Assembly (NCBI RefSeq): GCF_000759675.1
Contig: NZ_BAWM01000020.1
Coordinates: 1 to 64,000 of the forward strand
Reading direction: 5' to 3'
From: Neobacillus niacini
GTDB taxonomy: Bacteria > Bacillota > Bacilli > Bacillales > Cytobacillaceae
DNA: 64,000 nucleotides
The translations under genes were made by a program, and so were the position numbers. Positions 1 through 8,853 of the stretch are shown piece after piece. Numbering within the stretch: position 1 is the stretch's first letter; each line of letters opens with the position of its first letter. A model generated the notes under the pieces. It did no database searches, had not been told where the DNA came from, and saw only the letters and a list, made by a program, of their open reading frames with translations.

Positions 1-10
1 ATAAAGCAAA

Positions 11-52
11 AGGGGGTCAATCGCTCGACTAATATCGAGCAATTGACCCCCT
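11..52 (-). terminator. Terminator-like hairpin downstream of the Spo0E-like gene
   Basis: A long inverted repeat (arms AGGGGGTCAAT and ATTGACCCCCT, extended inward by GCTCGA/TCGAGC) is followed on the minus strand by a short T-rich stretch. It lies about 60 bases after the stop of the minus-strand Spo0E-like gene. The T run is weak, so it could also belong to a gene outside the window. Confidence 0.55.
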
Positions 53-114
53 GATTGTTAAAAGCGGACTTTTTCAGTGCCCTCCAATTTAACGGAAGGT
101 TTTTTATTATGCAT

Positions 115-279
115 TTAGTGTTTTACCTGTTTATTTTCGTAAACATTTAAGAGAAGATCGAGCTTTTGGCTGCATTGAATAACATTTGGGTTTGAATATC
201 CATATTGTCGTGCTAAATCAATCATTTCTATCCTCGTTTTTTCAATATCAGATAACAAAAAGTTCATGCTCGTTTCCAT
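115..279 (-). CDS. Spo0E-family aspartyl-phosphate phosphatase
   Basis: Small (54 aa) helical protein with the Spo0E-family signature SQKLD at residues 37-41, preceded by an amphipathic first helix. Family members dephosphorylate Spo0A~P in the cytoplasm and hold back sporulation. I chose the ATG at 279 because AAGAGGTTG lies just upstream of it; a longer frame from 297 has no ribosome binding site, and an inner ATG at 267 is a second option. It appears to be monocistronic, with a hairpin downstream. Family assignment is firm; the actual target phosphoprotein is inferred. Confidence 0.85.
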   Translation of the reverse strand: METSMNFLLSDIEKTRIEMIDLARQYGYSNPNVIQCSQKLDLLLNVYENKQVKH

Positions 280-428
280 GGCCCAACCTCTTTTCATGTT
301 TATAACTCATTTATATTATTAACCTTAATTTTAAAAATTTTTCACTTTAAAACAAGTAGACTAGATTAAAATTAATTGTATCTTTCGTGAACATTATACT
401 TGTACAATATTCCAGCGATTATAAAGGA

Positions 429-827
429 TTAATCAGAACTCAAAATGGATTCAAGCTCTTTTACAAGATCTTTTCCTGTTTCAATATACTGTTCAGGAAA
501 ACTGGCATCCTTATCAACTGGTTCTGAAAATTGATTTAAAGTGCCTCCCTCACCAATTTGGTCATCAAGACCTATTTGATACTTATGAGACAATAGGAAT
601 GGTCTTCCAAGCTCAACTGTACAGCTGTGTGCGTCTAACTGACCATCTATGGCTGAAAACGGCAGCCTTAAAAACTGATAACCCACTGCATCATTTATTT
701 TGTAGTCAAAGGCACCGTGGTCATAATCCCAGTTACCGCCGATTGAATATCCGATTGGCTTTAATTTCTGTTCGAGCTTATACAAATCAAACTGCTTACC
801 TTCTATACTTGATGGTATTTCAATCAT
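429..827 (-). CDS. yugN: YugN-like family protein
   Basis: A 132-aa soluble protein with no signal peptide or membrane segment. It is recognised as YugN by sequence and by its place next to pgi, as in B. subtilis. Function is unknown in the family. It has a good ribosome binding site (AAAGGGGG, 8 bases before the ATG). A terminator hairpin separates it from pgi, so although both lie on the minus strand it is probably transcribed from its own promoter. Confidence 0.8.
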   Translation of the reverse strand: MIEIPSSIEGKQFDLYKLEQKLKPIGYSIGGNWDYDHGAFDYKINDAVGYQFLRLPFSAIDGQLDAHSCTVELGRPFLLSHKYQIGLDDQIGEGGTLNQFSEPVDKDASFPEQYIETGKDLVKELESILSSD

Positions 828-880
828 GATCGAGCCCCCTTTTCATCATTATTTATTAGTTTTCCCCAAAAATAAAAAAT

Positions 881-905
881 AGAGTACTGAATTTCTCAGT
901 ACTCT
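881..905 (-). terminator. Terminator of pgi
   Basis: Perfect 10-bp stem AGAGTACTGA/TCAGTACTCT with a 5-base loop. It is followed on the minus strand by ATTTTTTATTTTT, and begins 10 bases after the pgi stop codon. Confidence 0.9.
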
Positions 906-914
906 ACATTTTTA

Positions 915-2261
915 TTAAAGTCTTTTTTCAAGCTCAGCTTTCTTTTCTTCGAATCCTGGCTTCCCTAATAAAGCAAACATGTTGACCTTGTAAGCTTCAA
1001 CCCCTGGCTGATCAAATGGATTAACACCTAGTAAGTATCCGCTCATTGCACACGCCTTTTCAAAGAAATAGACAAGGTAGCCAAATGTGTATTCGTCGAG
1101 TTCAGGAATGGATACGATTAAATTTGGTACTCCTCCATCTGTATGTGCAAGCATGGTTCCTTGGAATGCTTTATTGTTTACAAAGTCAACGGTTTGTCCG
1201 GCAAGATAATTTAAACCGTCCAAGTCACTTTCGGCTTCTTCAATAACCAATTCATGGCGAGGTTTTTCTACTTTAATAACCGTTTCAAATAAATCACGAC
1301 GACCTTCTTGTACATATTGTCCAAGTGAATGGAGGTCCGTTGAGAAGTTTGCGGAAGAAGGGAAAATCCCTTTTTGGTCTTTGCCTTCACTTTCTCCAAA
1401 CAACTGCTTCCACCATTCAGAAAAATATTGAAGACCAGGCTCATAATTTATCAACATTTCAATTGTTTTTCCTTTATTATAAAGAGCATTTCTTACAGCC
1501 GCGTATTGATAAGCAGGATTTTCTTCTAGCTCCGAATGGCTGAAGTCTTCTTGTGCTTTTGCAGCCCCCTGCATCATTTTATCAATATCTGCCCCACTTA
1601 CAGCTATTGGAAGCAAACCAACGGCAGTTAGTACGGAATAGCGTCCACCAATATCATCTGCAATCACAAAAGATTCAAAGCCTTCTTCGTTGGCCAAAGT
1701 TTTCAAAGCACCTCTTGCTTTGTCTGTGGTTGCATAAACTCTCTTGCGCGCTTCTTCCACGCCGTATTTTTCCTCAAGAAGCTTTCGGAAGATCCTAAAG
1801 GCAATGGCTGGTTCCGTCGTTGTTCCCGACTTTGAAATGACATTGATTGAGAAGTCTTTACCATCAAGAAGATCCATAACATCTCTCATATACGTAGAAC
1901 TGATGTTGTTGCCCACAAAAATAATTTGCGGTGTTTTTCGCTTCTCTTTTGGAAGTGCATTGTAGAAGCTATGCTGCAGCATTTCAATTGCAGCTCTTGC
2001 TCCTAAATAAGATCCACCAATCCCAATCACGAGGAGCACATCTGAATCGGATTTAATTTTTTCCGCTGCTTTCTTAATGCGTGAGAACTCTTCCTTATCG
2101 TAGTTGGTTGGAAGGTCTATCCAGCCTAAAAAGTCACTTCCTGCTCCTGTCTGCTCATGTAGGGAATGGTGTGCGACCTTTACGGCGTCACGTAAATATG
2201 TAATTTCATGTTCTGCAAAGAAGGCTAACGCTTTTGAGTAATCAAAACGTATGTGTGTCAT
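915..2261 (-). CDS. pgi: Glucose-6-phosphate isomerase
   Basis: Interconverts glucose-6-phosphate and fructose-6-phosphate in glycolysis and gluconeogenesis. The 448 residues match the usual bacillar length. Visible landmarks are GIGGSYLG, the sugar-phosphate site [11 protein letters not shown], signature 1 ([11 protein letters not shown]) and the C-terminal signature [12 protein letters not shown]. The ATG has a strong upstream GGAGG. A degenerate CcpA-type cre motif lies about 78 bases upstream of the start (see 2339-2353), but its function is unproven. It is a single-gene unit with its own terminator. Confidence 0.98.
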   Translation of the reverse strand: MTHIRFDYSKALAFFAEHEITYLRDAVKVAHHSLHEQTGAGSDFLGWIDLPTNYDKEEFSRIKKAAEKIKSDSDVLLVIGIGGSYLGARAAIEMLQHSFYNALPKEKRKTPQIIFVGNNISSTYMRDVMDLLDGKDFSINVISKSGTTTEPAIAFRIFRKLLEEKYGVEEARKRVYATTDKARGALKTLANEEGFESFVIADDIGGRYSVLTAVGLLPIAVSGADIDKMMQGAAKAQEDFSHSELEENPAYQYAAVRNALYNKGKTIEMLINYEPGLQYFSEWWKQLFGESEGKDQKGIFPSSANFSTDLHSLGQYVQEGRRDLFETVIKVEKPRHELVIEEAESDLDGLNYLAGQTVDFVNNKAFQGTMLAHTDGGVPNLIVSIPELDEYTFGYLVYFFEKACAMSGYLLGVNPFDQPGVEAYKVNMFALLGKPGFEEKKAELEKRL

Positions 2262-2338
2262 GTATGTAATCCTCCAATATTTTATTTACAATTCTCACTT
2301 TAACGAATGCTGGACAGATTATCAAGAATGGTCCCCCT

Positions 2339-2353
2339 ATGTAAGCGTACCCA
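2339..2353. promoter_or_regulatory. Candidate cre (CcpA) site upstream of pgi
   Basis: ATGTAAGCGTACCCA fits the degenerate cre consensus WTGNAANCGNWNNCW at every position. The match is to a loose consensus, so chance occurrence is possible. Its position in the pgi leader/promoter region makes it plausible. Confidence 0.3.
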
Positions 2354-2401
2354 TTTTCGCCATTTTTTTTACATTCTCCCTTTTTTGTCGAAAAAAAGAA
2401 C

Positions 2402-2419
2402 GAGCATGAATAAATGCCC
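2402..2419 (-). terminator. Probable terminator of the alcohol dehydrogenase gene, displaced by a repeat element
   Basis: Short stem GGGCAT/ATGCTC (one G-T pair) followed on the minus strand by GTTC and seven T. It lies beyond the 301-bp palindromic element that begins immediately after the dehydrogenase stop codon, so the element seems to separate the gene from its terminator. Confidence 0.5.
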
Positions 2420-2434
2420 ATTTCTTATTAATTC

Positions 2435-2735
2435 GCTGTGTTAAATTCGCCTGTTGATTTCCGCTCCACTAAGGAAAGCTTCTTCGAATAATCACCGCAG
2501 TGACAGGCGATTTTTGCCTGTCACGAGGCACTTCGCTTTCCGCGGGCGGTCCGGGGAGCTTCCTCGGCGCTTAAGCGCCTGTGGGGTCTCTCCCTGCCCC
2601 GTCCTCCCGCAGGACATTGAATAAGCTTCAGTGAATGAGCACCGCACGAAGAAAATGCGATAGCATTTTCGAGGATCTTCGTGCCTTCCGCTCCAATCAA
2701 CAGGGTGCAAAATCAACAATTAGCTTTAACACAGC
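2435..2735. repeat. GGCTGTG-type modular palindromic element, large form
   Basis: Ends GCTGTGTTAAA and TTTAACACAGC form terminal inverted repeats. Inside are CTGTTGATTTCCGCTCC / AATCAACAG arms, a GC-rich core with CCGCGGGCGGTCCGGGG and the palindrome GGCGCTTAAGCGCC, plus two extra perfect hairpins not present in the other copies: GTGACAGGC/GCCTGTCAC (2500-2524) and GAAAATGC/GCATTTTC (2651-2670). It encodes nothing credible. It ends 7 bases from the stop codon of the alcohol dehydrogenase gene and fills most of the pgi-dehydrogenase gap. Copies elsewhere in the window: 9142-9217, 14982-15166, 56889-57072. Confidence 0.9.
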
Positions 2736-2742
2736 ATTCTGA

Positions 2743-3906
2743 TTAAAGTGACTCACGATAAATGGTTAACACGTCTTCTCTATTTAGTTTTGTAAAGTTT
2801 CCGAATTCACCGTACACCATTGCTCTGTCAGCCATCAACTCAATTTTGCTGTCATCTATATTATAGTCTGCTAAATGAGAGGGTGCTCCGATACTATTCC
2901 AGTATTCACGCAATTTTTGAATACCTTCTAGACCAGTTTCCTCTGCACTTTTCCCTGCAGGGTCAACCCCAAAAACTCTTACAGCAAGCTGTTTAAAGCG
3001 CTCTGGTTTTACTTTAAGGTTATGTTTCATCCAGTGAGGAAATAAAATTGCAAGACCGCCGCCATGTGGAATATCAAAAACCGCTGATACAGCATGTTCA
3101 AGATTATGGGTAGCCCAATCGCCTCGATAGCCCATATTTAAAATACCGTTTAAAGCCATTGTTCCACTATAAAGGATCGTTGCACGATGTTCATAGCTTT
3201 CTAGATTCTCAAGCAATTTAGGTGCAGTTTCCATAATAGTAATGAGTAACGATTCACACATACGATCCTGGAATAATGTATTCTCATCCAAATGAAAATA
3301 ATGCTCTAATACATGGGACATCATGTCTACAATTCCATATATGGTTTGATCTCTTGGAACAGAAAAAGTATGCACAGGATCTAGTATTGAAAATTTCGGA
3401 AATGTGAACGGACTTCCCCACCCATATTTTTCATTTGTCTCCCAATTTGTAATAACGGATCCTGAATTCATTTCTGAACCCGTAGCCGCTAGTGTCAGTA
3501 CCGTTCCAAATGGCAATGCATCGCTTACCGGAGCCTTTTTAACGACCAGATCCCATGCATCGCTGTCATATTTAGCACCTGCTGCAATTAACTTCGTACA
3601 GTCGATGACACTGCCGCCGCCAACGGCTAAAAGGAAGTCAATCCCTTCATTTTTACATATTTCTACCCCTTTACGAGCCGTTGTAATTCGAGGATTTGGT
3701 TCAACCCCAGGTAATTCAAACACTTGTGCATGAATTTCTTTTAAAAAGTTAATTACCTTATCATAAAGACCGCTGCGCTTAATGCTGCCCCCACCATAAA
3801 CCACAAGTACTTTCTTTCCATATCGAGGAATTTCATTTTTTAATTGCTCAAGCTGTCCTTTACCAAAAATTAATTTGGTTGGATTCCAAAATGTAAAATT
3901 TCGCAT
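2743..3906 (-). CDS. Iron-containing alcohol dehydrogenase (YugJ/YugK, BdhA-like)
   Basis: NAD(P)H-dependent dehydrogenase of the iron-containing family III, most like the butanol dehydrogenase-type YugJ/YugK proteins that sit beside pgi in B. subtilis. Visible: the dinucleotide site [10 protein letters not shown], and the metal ligands Asp and His in DMMSHVLEH with further His in [19 protein letters not shown] start it at the ATG at 3906 ([15 protein letters not shown], the family N-terminus), which has AAAGGATGG upstream; GTG and ATG codons at 3927 and 3918 are less well placed. 387 aa. The physiological alcohol or aldehyde is unknown. Confidence 0.9.
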   Translation of the reverse strand: MRNFTFWNPTKLIFGKGQLEQLKNEIPRYGKKVLVVYGGGSIKRSGLYDKVINFLKEIHAQVFELPGVEPNPRITTARKGVEICKNEGIDFLLAVGGGSVIDCTKLIAAGAKYDSDAWDLVVKKAPVSDALPFGTVLTLAATGSEMNSGSVITNWETNEKYGWGSPFTFPKFSILDPVHTFSVPRDQTIYGIVDMMSHVLEHYFHLDENTLFQDRMCESLLITIMETAPKLLENLESYEHRATILYSGTMALNGILNMGYRGDWATHNLEHAVSAVFDIPHGGGLAILFPHWMKHNLKVKPERFKQLAVRVFGVDPAGKSAEETGLEGIQKLREYWNSIGAPSHLADYNIDDSKIELMADRAMVYGEFGNFTKLNREDVLTIYRESL

Positions 3907-4037
3907 GGTATGCACCATCCTTTCCACATCTCATTATTATTGAAAAAAATATATTTTGCAAAGGATACACAGATGAATATTTATACTTGATTTCAGCAAC
4001 CTACTAATGAAAGTATATTTGATAGGAGGAATCTAGC

Positions 4038-4265
4038 TTGAGTACAATTCAAAGAATTGCTCTAATTCTTACCATCATTGGCGCTATTAATTGGGGATTA
4101 ATTGGTTTTTTTGGATTTAATTTAGTTGAGTCCATTTTTGGTGATAATTCTGCACTTTCAAGAATTATTTACGGCTTAGTTGGAATAGCTGGACTTATAA
4201 ATCTTGGTCTTCTCTTCAAACCAAATGAAGAGTATGTAAGAGAACCAGAAACTAATCGTCGTTAA
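4038..4265 (+). CDS. yuzA: DUF378 small membrane protein (YuzA-like)
   Basis: A 75-aa protein with two hydrophobic segments (residues about 5-27 and 38-60) and the conserved INWGL and NLGLLF patterns of DUF378. Function in the family is unknown. It starts at TTG, which is supported by GATAGGAGG 7 bases upstream. It is the only plus-strand gene in the first 7.5 kb and shares a bidirectional terminator with the convergent dehydrogenase gene. Confidence 0.85.
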   Translation: MSTIQRIALILTIIGAINWGLIGFFGFNLVESIFGDNSALSRIIYGLVGIAGLINLGLLFKPNEEYVREPETNRR

Positions 4266-4272
4266 GAAATAA

Positions 4273-4306
4273 AAAATCCTTGCAAATAATTTTGCAAGGA
4301 TTTTTT
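4273..4306. terminator. Bidirectional terminator
   Basis: Stem AAATCCTTGCAAA/TTTGCAAGGATTT with A runs on one side and T runs on the other, placed between two convergent genes. Confidence 0.9.
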
Positions 4307-5594
4307 ATATCCACCCTCTAAACGCTGAGGCTTCTACCATTTTTTTCACACCGACCATATAGGCGGCTACACGCAAATTCACATTACTGATTTTTGAAAT
4401 CTCATAAATTTGATGAAAGGCACGGACAATCTTTCGCCGTAATTTATTTGCTACTTCTTTTTCGTCCCAATAATATCCCTGCTTATTTTGTACCCATTCG
4501 AAATAAGAGACAGTGACTCCCCCAGATCCCGCCAGAACATCAGGAACAAGTAGTATGCCACGTTCAGAAAGAATCCTGGTTGCCTCAATTGTTGTGGGAC
4601 CATTTGCTGCCTCCACTATAATCTGTGCCCTAATATTTTGAGCATTCTTAGCTGTGATTTGATTTGAAATAGCCGCAGGTATAAGGATATCACATTCTTG
4701 TTCAAGTAATTCTTCGTTGGTAATCGTTCCTTCAAACAGGGAAGTTACTGTACCAAAACTGTCGCGACGACTAAGTAAATACTCTATATTTAGCCCATCC
4801 GGGTCATAAAGGGCGCCATATACATCTGAAATCCCAACAATAATGGCTCCCGATTTATACATGAATTTTGCAATGTAACTGCCTGCATTTCCAAAACCTT
4901 GAATAATGATACGCACCCCTTTAATTGGAATGCCTCGTATTTTTGCTGCTTCTTCAATACAAATGGCTGCTCCCAATGCACCAGCTTCTTCCCTAACTTC
5001 TGAACCTCCGAGGACAAGTGGCTTCCCGGTTATGAACCCAGGAGAGTCGAACTTGCGAAGACGGCTGTATTCATCCATCATCCAGGCCATAATCTGAGAA
5101 TTTGTATACATATCCGGTGCCGGGATATCTTTAGTTGGACCAACAATTTGACTAATAGAGCGAACATACCCGCGGCTTAAGCGCTCAAGTTCACCAAATG
5201 AAAGGGTACGGGGGTTACAAATAATACCTCCCTTTCCACCGCCAAAGGGTAAATCGGCAATTCCACATTTCATGCTCATCCACATCGACAATGCTTTTAT
5301 CTCATCGTCATTTATCTTAGGATGAAAGCGAACACCACCAATCGTCGGTCCAACTGAATCATTATGTTGTGCCCTAAATCCGCTAAAAATTTTAACAGAA
5401 CCATCATCCATCCGAACAGGAATCCTGACTTGCATCATCCGTAATGGTTCCTTCAATAGTTCATATGCCTCTTCTGGAAGCCCTAATCTTTTTAATGCAT
5501 CATGAATAACAATCTGTGTTGATGTAAGTAGATTTAAGGTCTCTTTCTCTTTATCGTTTTCACCTACACGAGTTGTTACATCATTCTTCCCCAT
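4305..5594 (-). CDS. Glutamate dehydrogenase-family protein (GudB/RocG-like) with atypical substrate site
   Basis: A 429-aa hexameric amino-acid dehydrogenase homologue, closest to Bacillus GudB/RocG, which deaminate glutamate to 2-oxoglutarate. The catalytic residues of the family are present: Lys109 (MKCG), Lys121 (GGGKGG), Asp161 (IPAPD) and Ser363 (VSYFEW). However, the normally invariant Lys of GPTKGGVRFHP is Ile85 (codon ATT), and the Thr of the R-x-x-A-T motif is Gly205. In Clostridium symbiosum GDH that Lys (K89) binds the glutamate side-chain carboxylate, so specificity may differ. It lies 23 bases downstream of rocD and is likely co-transcribed, linking it to ornithine/arginine breakdown. 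Confidence 0.85.
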   Translation of the reverse strand: MGKNDVTTRVGENDKEKETLNLLTSTQIVIHDALKRLGLPEEAYELLKEPLRMMQVRIPVRMDDGSVKIFSGFRAQHNDSVGPTIGGVRFHPKINDDEIKALSMWMSMKCGIADLPFGGGKGGIICNPRTLSFGELERLSRGYVRSISQIVGPTKDIPAPDMYTNSQIMAWMMDEYSRLRKFDSPGFITGKPLVLGGSEVREEAGALGAAICIEEAAKIRGIPIKGVRIIIQGFGNAGSYIAKFMYKSGAIIVGISDVYGALYDPDGLNIEYLLSRRDSFGTVTSLFEGTITNEELLEQECDILIPAAISNQITAKNAQNIRAQIIVEAANGPTTIEATRILSERGILLVPDVLAGSGGVTVSYFEWVQNKQGYYWDEKEVANKLRRKIVRAFHQIYEISKISNVNLRVAAYMVGVKKMVEASAFRGWI

Positions 5595-5617
5595 TTTGGC
5601 ACCTCTTGTTTTTTCAT

Positions 5618-6817
5618 TTAACTAAGCACTTTATGAATGCGTTCAATAGCCCAATCTAATTCATCTTTACTAATGATCAACGGAGGGGCAAAACGAATCA
5701 CTGTATCATGCGTTTCCTTACATAAAAGCCCTTGCTCCTTTAATTCTTCACAATATTTACGTGCTGGCTCCGTTAATTCTACTCCGATAAACAACCCACG
5801 ACCTCGTACTTCCTTAATTCTTGGATTTTGTATCTCCTTTAATTTGCTTACGAAATATTCGCCTAATTCCAAGGATTTTTCAGAGAGCTTCTCGTCAATC
5901 AGGACATCCAAAGCAGCGATTGATACCGCACATGCCAATGGATTTCCTCCGAAAGTTGAGCCGTGAGAGCCAGGATTAAAAACACCTAGAATATCATTGT
6001 TTGCAACTACACAGGAGATTGGAAAAACACCGCCGCCAAGCGCTTTACCAAGGATATACATATCTGGCTCAATTCCTTCCCACTCACATGCAAACATTTT
6101 TCCGGTACGAGCCAAACCAGCTTGGATTTCATCGGCGATAAAGAGAACATTGTTTTCCTTACAAAGGGTAAAAGCTTCTTTCATGAAGCCTTCAGGAGGG
6201 ATAACAATCCCAGCCTCTCCTTGAATGGGTTCAATTAAAAAGGCTGCAGTATTGGAAGAAATGGCTGATTTTAAAGCTTCTAAATCTCCATAAGGAATAA
6301 GCTTTATTCCCGGAAGCATTGGTCCGAAACCTCGTTTATATTCTGCTTCAGATGACAAGGAAACCGCAGTCATCGTTCTGCCATGGAAGTTACCCACACA
6401 AGCGATAATTTCTGCTTGATTTTCTGCAACACCCTTTACATCATAAGACCAGCGGCGTGCTGCTTTAATTGCTGTTTCGACTGCCTCAGCACCTGTATTC
6501 ATTGGAAGCGCCATTTCTTTATTTGTTAATTTGCATATCTTCTCATACCACGGACCTAATTGGTCATTATGAAATGCACGCGAAGTTAATGTTACCTTAT
6601 CTGCTTGATCCTTTAATGCTTGAATAATTTTTGGATGGCGATGGCCCTGGTTTACTGCAGAGTAAGCACTTAACATATCCATATATTTATTACCTTCAGG
6701 GTCTACTACCCAAACTCCTTCAGCACGTGAAATAACAATTGGAAGTGGATGATAATTATTTGCCCCATATTTCTCGGTTTGTTCGATTAATGCCTCTGTA
6801 TTAATGCCCGTTGCCAT
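5618..6817 (-). CDS. rocD: Ornithine aminotransferase
   Basis: PLP-dependent class III aminotransferase that converts ornithine and 2-oxoglutarate to glutamate-semialdehyde and glutamate (arginine/ornithine catabolism). 399 aa, close to B. subtilis RocD. Visible: [14 protein letters not shown], the aspartate of [14 protein letters not shown], and the PLP Lys in [15 protein letters not shown] 6817 is preceded by GGAGGAAAAAG; the frame stays open upstream, but that part has no family similarity. It leads a likely two-gene unit with the GDH-like gene, which would consume or replace its glutamate product. I found no convincing sigma-54 promoter. Confidence 0.93.
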   Translation of the reverse strand: MATGINTEALIEQTEKYGANNYHPLPIVISRAEGVWVVDPEGNKYMDMLSAYSAVNQGHRHPKIIQALKDQADKVTLTSRAFHNDQLGPWYEKICKLTNKEMALPMNTGAEAVETAIKAARRWSYDVKGVAENQAEIIACVGNFHGRTMTAVSLSSEAEYKRGFGPMLPGIKLIPYGDLEALKSAISSNTAAFLIEPIQGEAGIVIPPEGFMKEAFTLCKENNVLFIADEIQAGLARTGKMFACEWEGIEPDMYILGKALGGGVFPISCVVANNDILGVFNPGSHGSTFGGNPLACAVSIAALDVLIDEKLSEKSLELGEYFVSKLKEIQNPRIKEVRGRGLFIGVELTEPARKYCEELKEQGLLCKETHDTVIRFAPPLIISKDELDWAIERIHKVLS

Positions 6818-6923
6818 AAATCTTTTTCCTCCATTCAAAGGTGAATTATGTATATACCTATTGTAGCCGAGCCTGCAAAAAGAATGAACCATTAAGGAAA
6901 AAATCTTTTCTAGGTAATAAAAA

Positions 6924-6963
6924 AACCTAGTTCCGGCTAATTAATAGCATAGAACTAGGTTTT
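6924..6963 (-). terminator. Terminator of yugI
   Basis: Stem AAACCTAGTTC/GAACTAGGTTT, about 15-base loop, followed on the minus strand by TTTTATTACC. It separates yugI from rocD. Confidence 0.85.
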
Positions 6964-6973
6964 TAATGTTTTA

Positions 6974-7378
6974 TTATTTCTTGATTAGATCTTCACGCTG
7001 TGATTGGTCGATCCATTCTTGAAGCTTGTCTTTTAATGTGTTAAAACCTTGTTGCCCTTCAACTTCTGGTACGATTGCAGCCGCTTGACGCTTACGAGGC
7101 TTCTTTGGTTTAGCAACAGCCTGTTGCACAGGGGCTTCTTCTGTTGCACGGATAGATAAACCAATTTTTCCTGCATTTTCATCAATTGATAATACTTTTA
7201 CTTTAACTTCATCTCCAACTTTAAGATGGTCGTTAATATCTTTTACATAGCCATGCGTGATTTCTGAAATATGCACAAGTCCTTGTGTATTTTCATCTAA
7301 TGCTATGAACGCACCATATGGTTGAATTCCAGTTACTTTACCTGTTACAATACTTCCAGTTTCGATCTTTTCTGTCAT
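6974..7378 (-). CDS. yugI: S1-domain RNA-binding protein YugI (general stress protein 13)
   Basis: 134 aa. Residues about 5-75 form a single S1 domain (GSIVTGKVTGIQPYGAFIAL, then GLVHISEI and VGDEVKVKVLSID), followed by a basic, Lys/Arg/Ala/Pro-rich linker and a short C-terminal helix. The family binds RNA or ribosomes and is induced by stress in B. subtilis. The ATG has TTAGGAGTG upstream. A sigma-A-like promoter is visible at 7430-7458. Length and domain layout match the family. Confidence 0.92.
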   Translation of the reverse strand: MTEKIETGSIVTGKVTGIQPYGAFIALDENTQGLVHISEITHGYVKDINDHLKVGDEVKVKVLSIDENAGKIGLSIRATEEAPVQQAVAKPKKPRKRQAAAIVPEVEGQQGFNTLKDKLQEWIDQSQREDLIKK

Positions 7379-7429
7379 GTAAACACTCCTAAGAAATAAT
7401 TATTTTATCTTCTATATACGCAATAAGAA

Positions 7430-7458
7430 ATTATAGCACATTGTGAACATTTAATCAA
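7430..7458 (-). promoter_or_regulatory. Sigma-A-type promoter of yugI
   Basis: On the minus strand: TTGATT, 17 bases, TATAAT, with TGC just before the -10. It lies about 55 bases upstream of the yugI start codon. Confidence 0.65.
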
Positions 7459-7482
7459 AAAAGGTTTTCCTTAAGGATATTG

Positions 7483-7496
7483 TGGAAACGTTAACA
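7483..7496. promoter_or_regulatory. Candidate cre (CcpA) site between yugI and the XRE gene
   Basis: TGGAAACGTTAACA is one mismatch from the stricter cre consensus TGWAARCGYTWNCW. It lies in a divergent promoter region, upstream of the yugI promoter. Candidate only. Confidence 0.35.
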
Positions 7497-7534
7497 TAAT
7501 GTTCGAAAACGATTTTTCCAAGAAAATAGAATTT

Positions 7535-7545
7535 TATGCTAAAAT
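7535..7545 (+). promoter_or_regulatory. Extended -10 promoter of the XRE regulator
   Basis: TATGCTAAAAT fits an extended -10 (TRTGnTATAAT). No good -35 is visible. It lies about 38 bases before the GTG start. Confidence 0.45.
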
Positions 7546-7583
7546 AAAAGTGAGATAATGTCTAAATAGGAGAGGTGATCAGC

Positions 7584-7799
7584 GTGAACACAATTGGCAG
7601 TACGATCAAAAATTATCGAGAACATTTAAAGATGACGAAAGAGGAGCTAGCACAAAAAATCAGAGTAGGGGTTCAGACCATCGAAAATTATGAATCTGGT
7701 GAACAAATCCCTAGTACTCAAACCCTTCTCAAATTATCTACTGTTCTAGATATCCCTGCTTCTGAACTATTATTAGACCAACTAGATCAACATATTTAA
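7584..7799 (+). CDS. XRE-family helix-turn-helix regulator
   Basis: 71-aa protein that is almost entirely a HTH_3 (Cro/C1-type) DNA-binding domain: IGSTIKNYREHLKMTKEELA, then VQTIENYESGEQIPSTQTLL. It lacks a ligand or oligomerisation domain, so it probably binds DNA as a dimer on its own. I chose the GTG at 7584 (AGGAGAGG 8 bases upstream) over a GTG nine bases earlier that lies within the ribosome binding site. Targets are unknown; it is monocistronic and ends in a terminator. Confidence 0.8.
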   Translation: MNTIGSTIKNYREHLKMTKEELAQKIRVGVQTIENYESGEQIPSTQTLLKLSTVLDIPASELLLDQLDQHI

Positions 7800-7881
7800 T
7801 TTTCAAAATAACTGTATAGAATGTTAATAATCAGGAAATCATTAACATATAAGCTTTCTAGTATTCCCCCTTTTTTGAAGT

Positions 7882-7914
7882 GGACAACCAAATGTGGTGT
7901 GTCCTCTTTTTTTT
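7882..7914 (+). terminator. Terminator of the XRE gene
   Basis: Stem GGACAACC/GGTGTGTCC (one bulge) followed by TCTTTTTTTT on the plus strand. Confidence 0.75.
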
Positions 7915-7999
7915 GAAAAAATATTATAGGAAGATTGAAATAAGAGTCTACTGGAGAAATTATTAACACTAACATATCAGCAGAAGGTGGATTGAATAA

Positions 8000-8824
8000 G
8001 TGGAAGAGAAGGTTATTTACCGTAATCAGCTAGTCAATAATATAAATATTTATTATGAATTCTATCCAAATCCTAATTCCAAAAAGACGATTGTACTACT
8101 TCATGGGTTTCTTTCTTCCACTTTTAGCTTTCGGCGGTTAATTCCTTATTTAAACAACGAATTTCAAGTGGTTTCCATTGATCTCCCTCCTTTTGGAAAA
8201 AGTGGAAAAAGCAACAAATTTGTATATTCCTATCGTAATCTGGCGCAAACAGTTATTCAGCTTATTTCTACACTTGATTTAAATGAGATTACACTTATCG
8301 GTCATTCTATGGGCGGACAAATTGTCCTTAATATCCTACATCAACAGCCTGATATAGCCGATAAAGCAGTCCTGCTTTGTAGTTCATCTTATGCAAAACG
8401 TTCAAGATTACCTTTGGTCATTGGTAGTTACATTCCCTATTTCCACTTATATGTTAAGTTTTGGCTCGCTCGTTCAGGTGTAATGAAAAATCTTCAGAAT
8501 GTTGTCCATGACCATAATTTACTAAATGACGAGATGCTGTTTGGCTATTTAAAGCCCTTTTTAGAGGATGAAATTTTCTTAGCTTTAACAAGAATGATAC
8601 GTGACCATGAAGGTGATCTATCAGCTGGTGCACTCAGCACAATTACTCATCCATGTTTATTAATTTGGGGCGAATATGACAGAGTTGTACCACTATCCGT
8701 CGGGGAGCGCTTGAAAAATGATCTAAGAGAATCTGAACTTGTAATATTAAAGGAAACAGGTCATTTAGTACCTGAAGAACGTCCTGAAGTTGTATTCCAC
8801 CATATTAAACAATTCCTAGCGTAA
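8000..8824 (+). CDS. yugF: Alpha/beta hydrolase YugF
   Basis: 274-aa alpha/beta-fold hydrolase. Visible: the oxyanion HGFLSS, nucleophile elbow GHSMGG (Ser at about residue 102), acid Asp in GEYDRVVP and His in KETGHLVPEE, so the catalytic triad is complete. No signal peptide, so cytoplasmic. Substrate unknown; the lid region (about 135-195) is rich in aromatic residues. The GTG start is supported by AGAAGGTGG. It is followed directly by a bidirectional terminator shared with convergent yugE, the same neighbour pair as in B. subtilis. Confidence 0.88.
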   Translation: MEEKVIYRNQLVNNINIYYEFYPNPNSKKTIVLLHGFLSSTFSFRRLIPYLNNEFQVVSIDLPPFGKSGKSNKFVYSYRNLAQTVIQLISTLDLNEITLIGHSMGGQIVLNILHQQPDIADKAVLLCSSSYAKRSRLPLVIGSYIPYFHLYVKFWLARSGVMKNLQNVVHDHNLLNDEMLFGYLKPFLEDEIFLALTRMIRDHEGDLSAGALSTITHPCLLIWGEYDRVVPLSVGERLKNDLRESELVILKETGHLVPEERPEVVFHHIKQFLA

Positions 8825-8853
8825 AAAACGACAGCACTATGCTGTCGTTTTAT
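8825..8853. terminator. Bidirectional terminator between yugF and yugE
   Basis: Stem AAAACGACAGCA/TGCTGTCGTTTT with a very small loop between convergent genes. Confidence 0.9.

Noticed and set aside
2492-2719. 75-codon frame inside the large palindromic element
   Set aside because: The DNA is a structured repeat present elsewhere with indels that break the frame.
6820-6900. Sigma-54 (SigL) promoter before rocD
   Set aside because: A GG...GC pair is present but the spacing is about 12 instead of 10 bases, so it does not fit.
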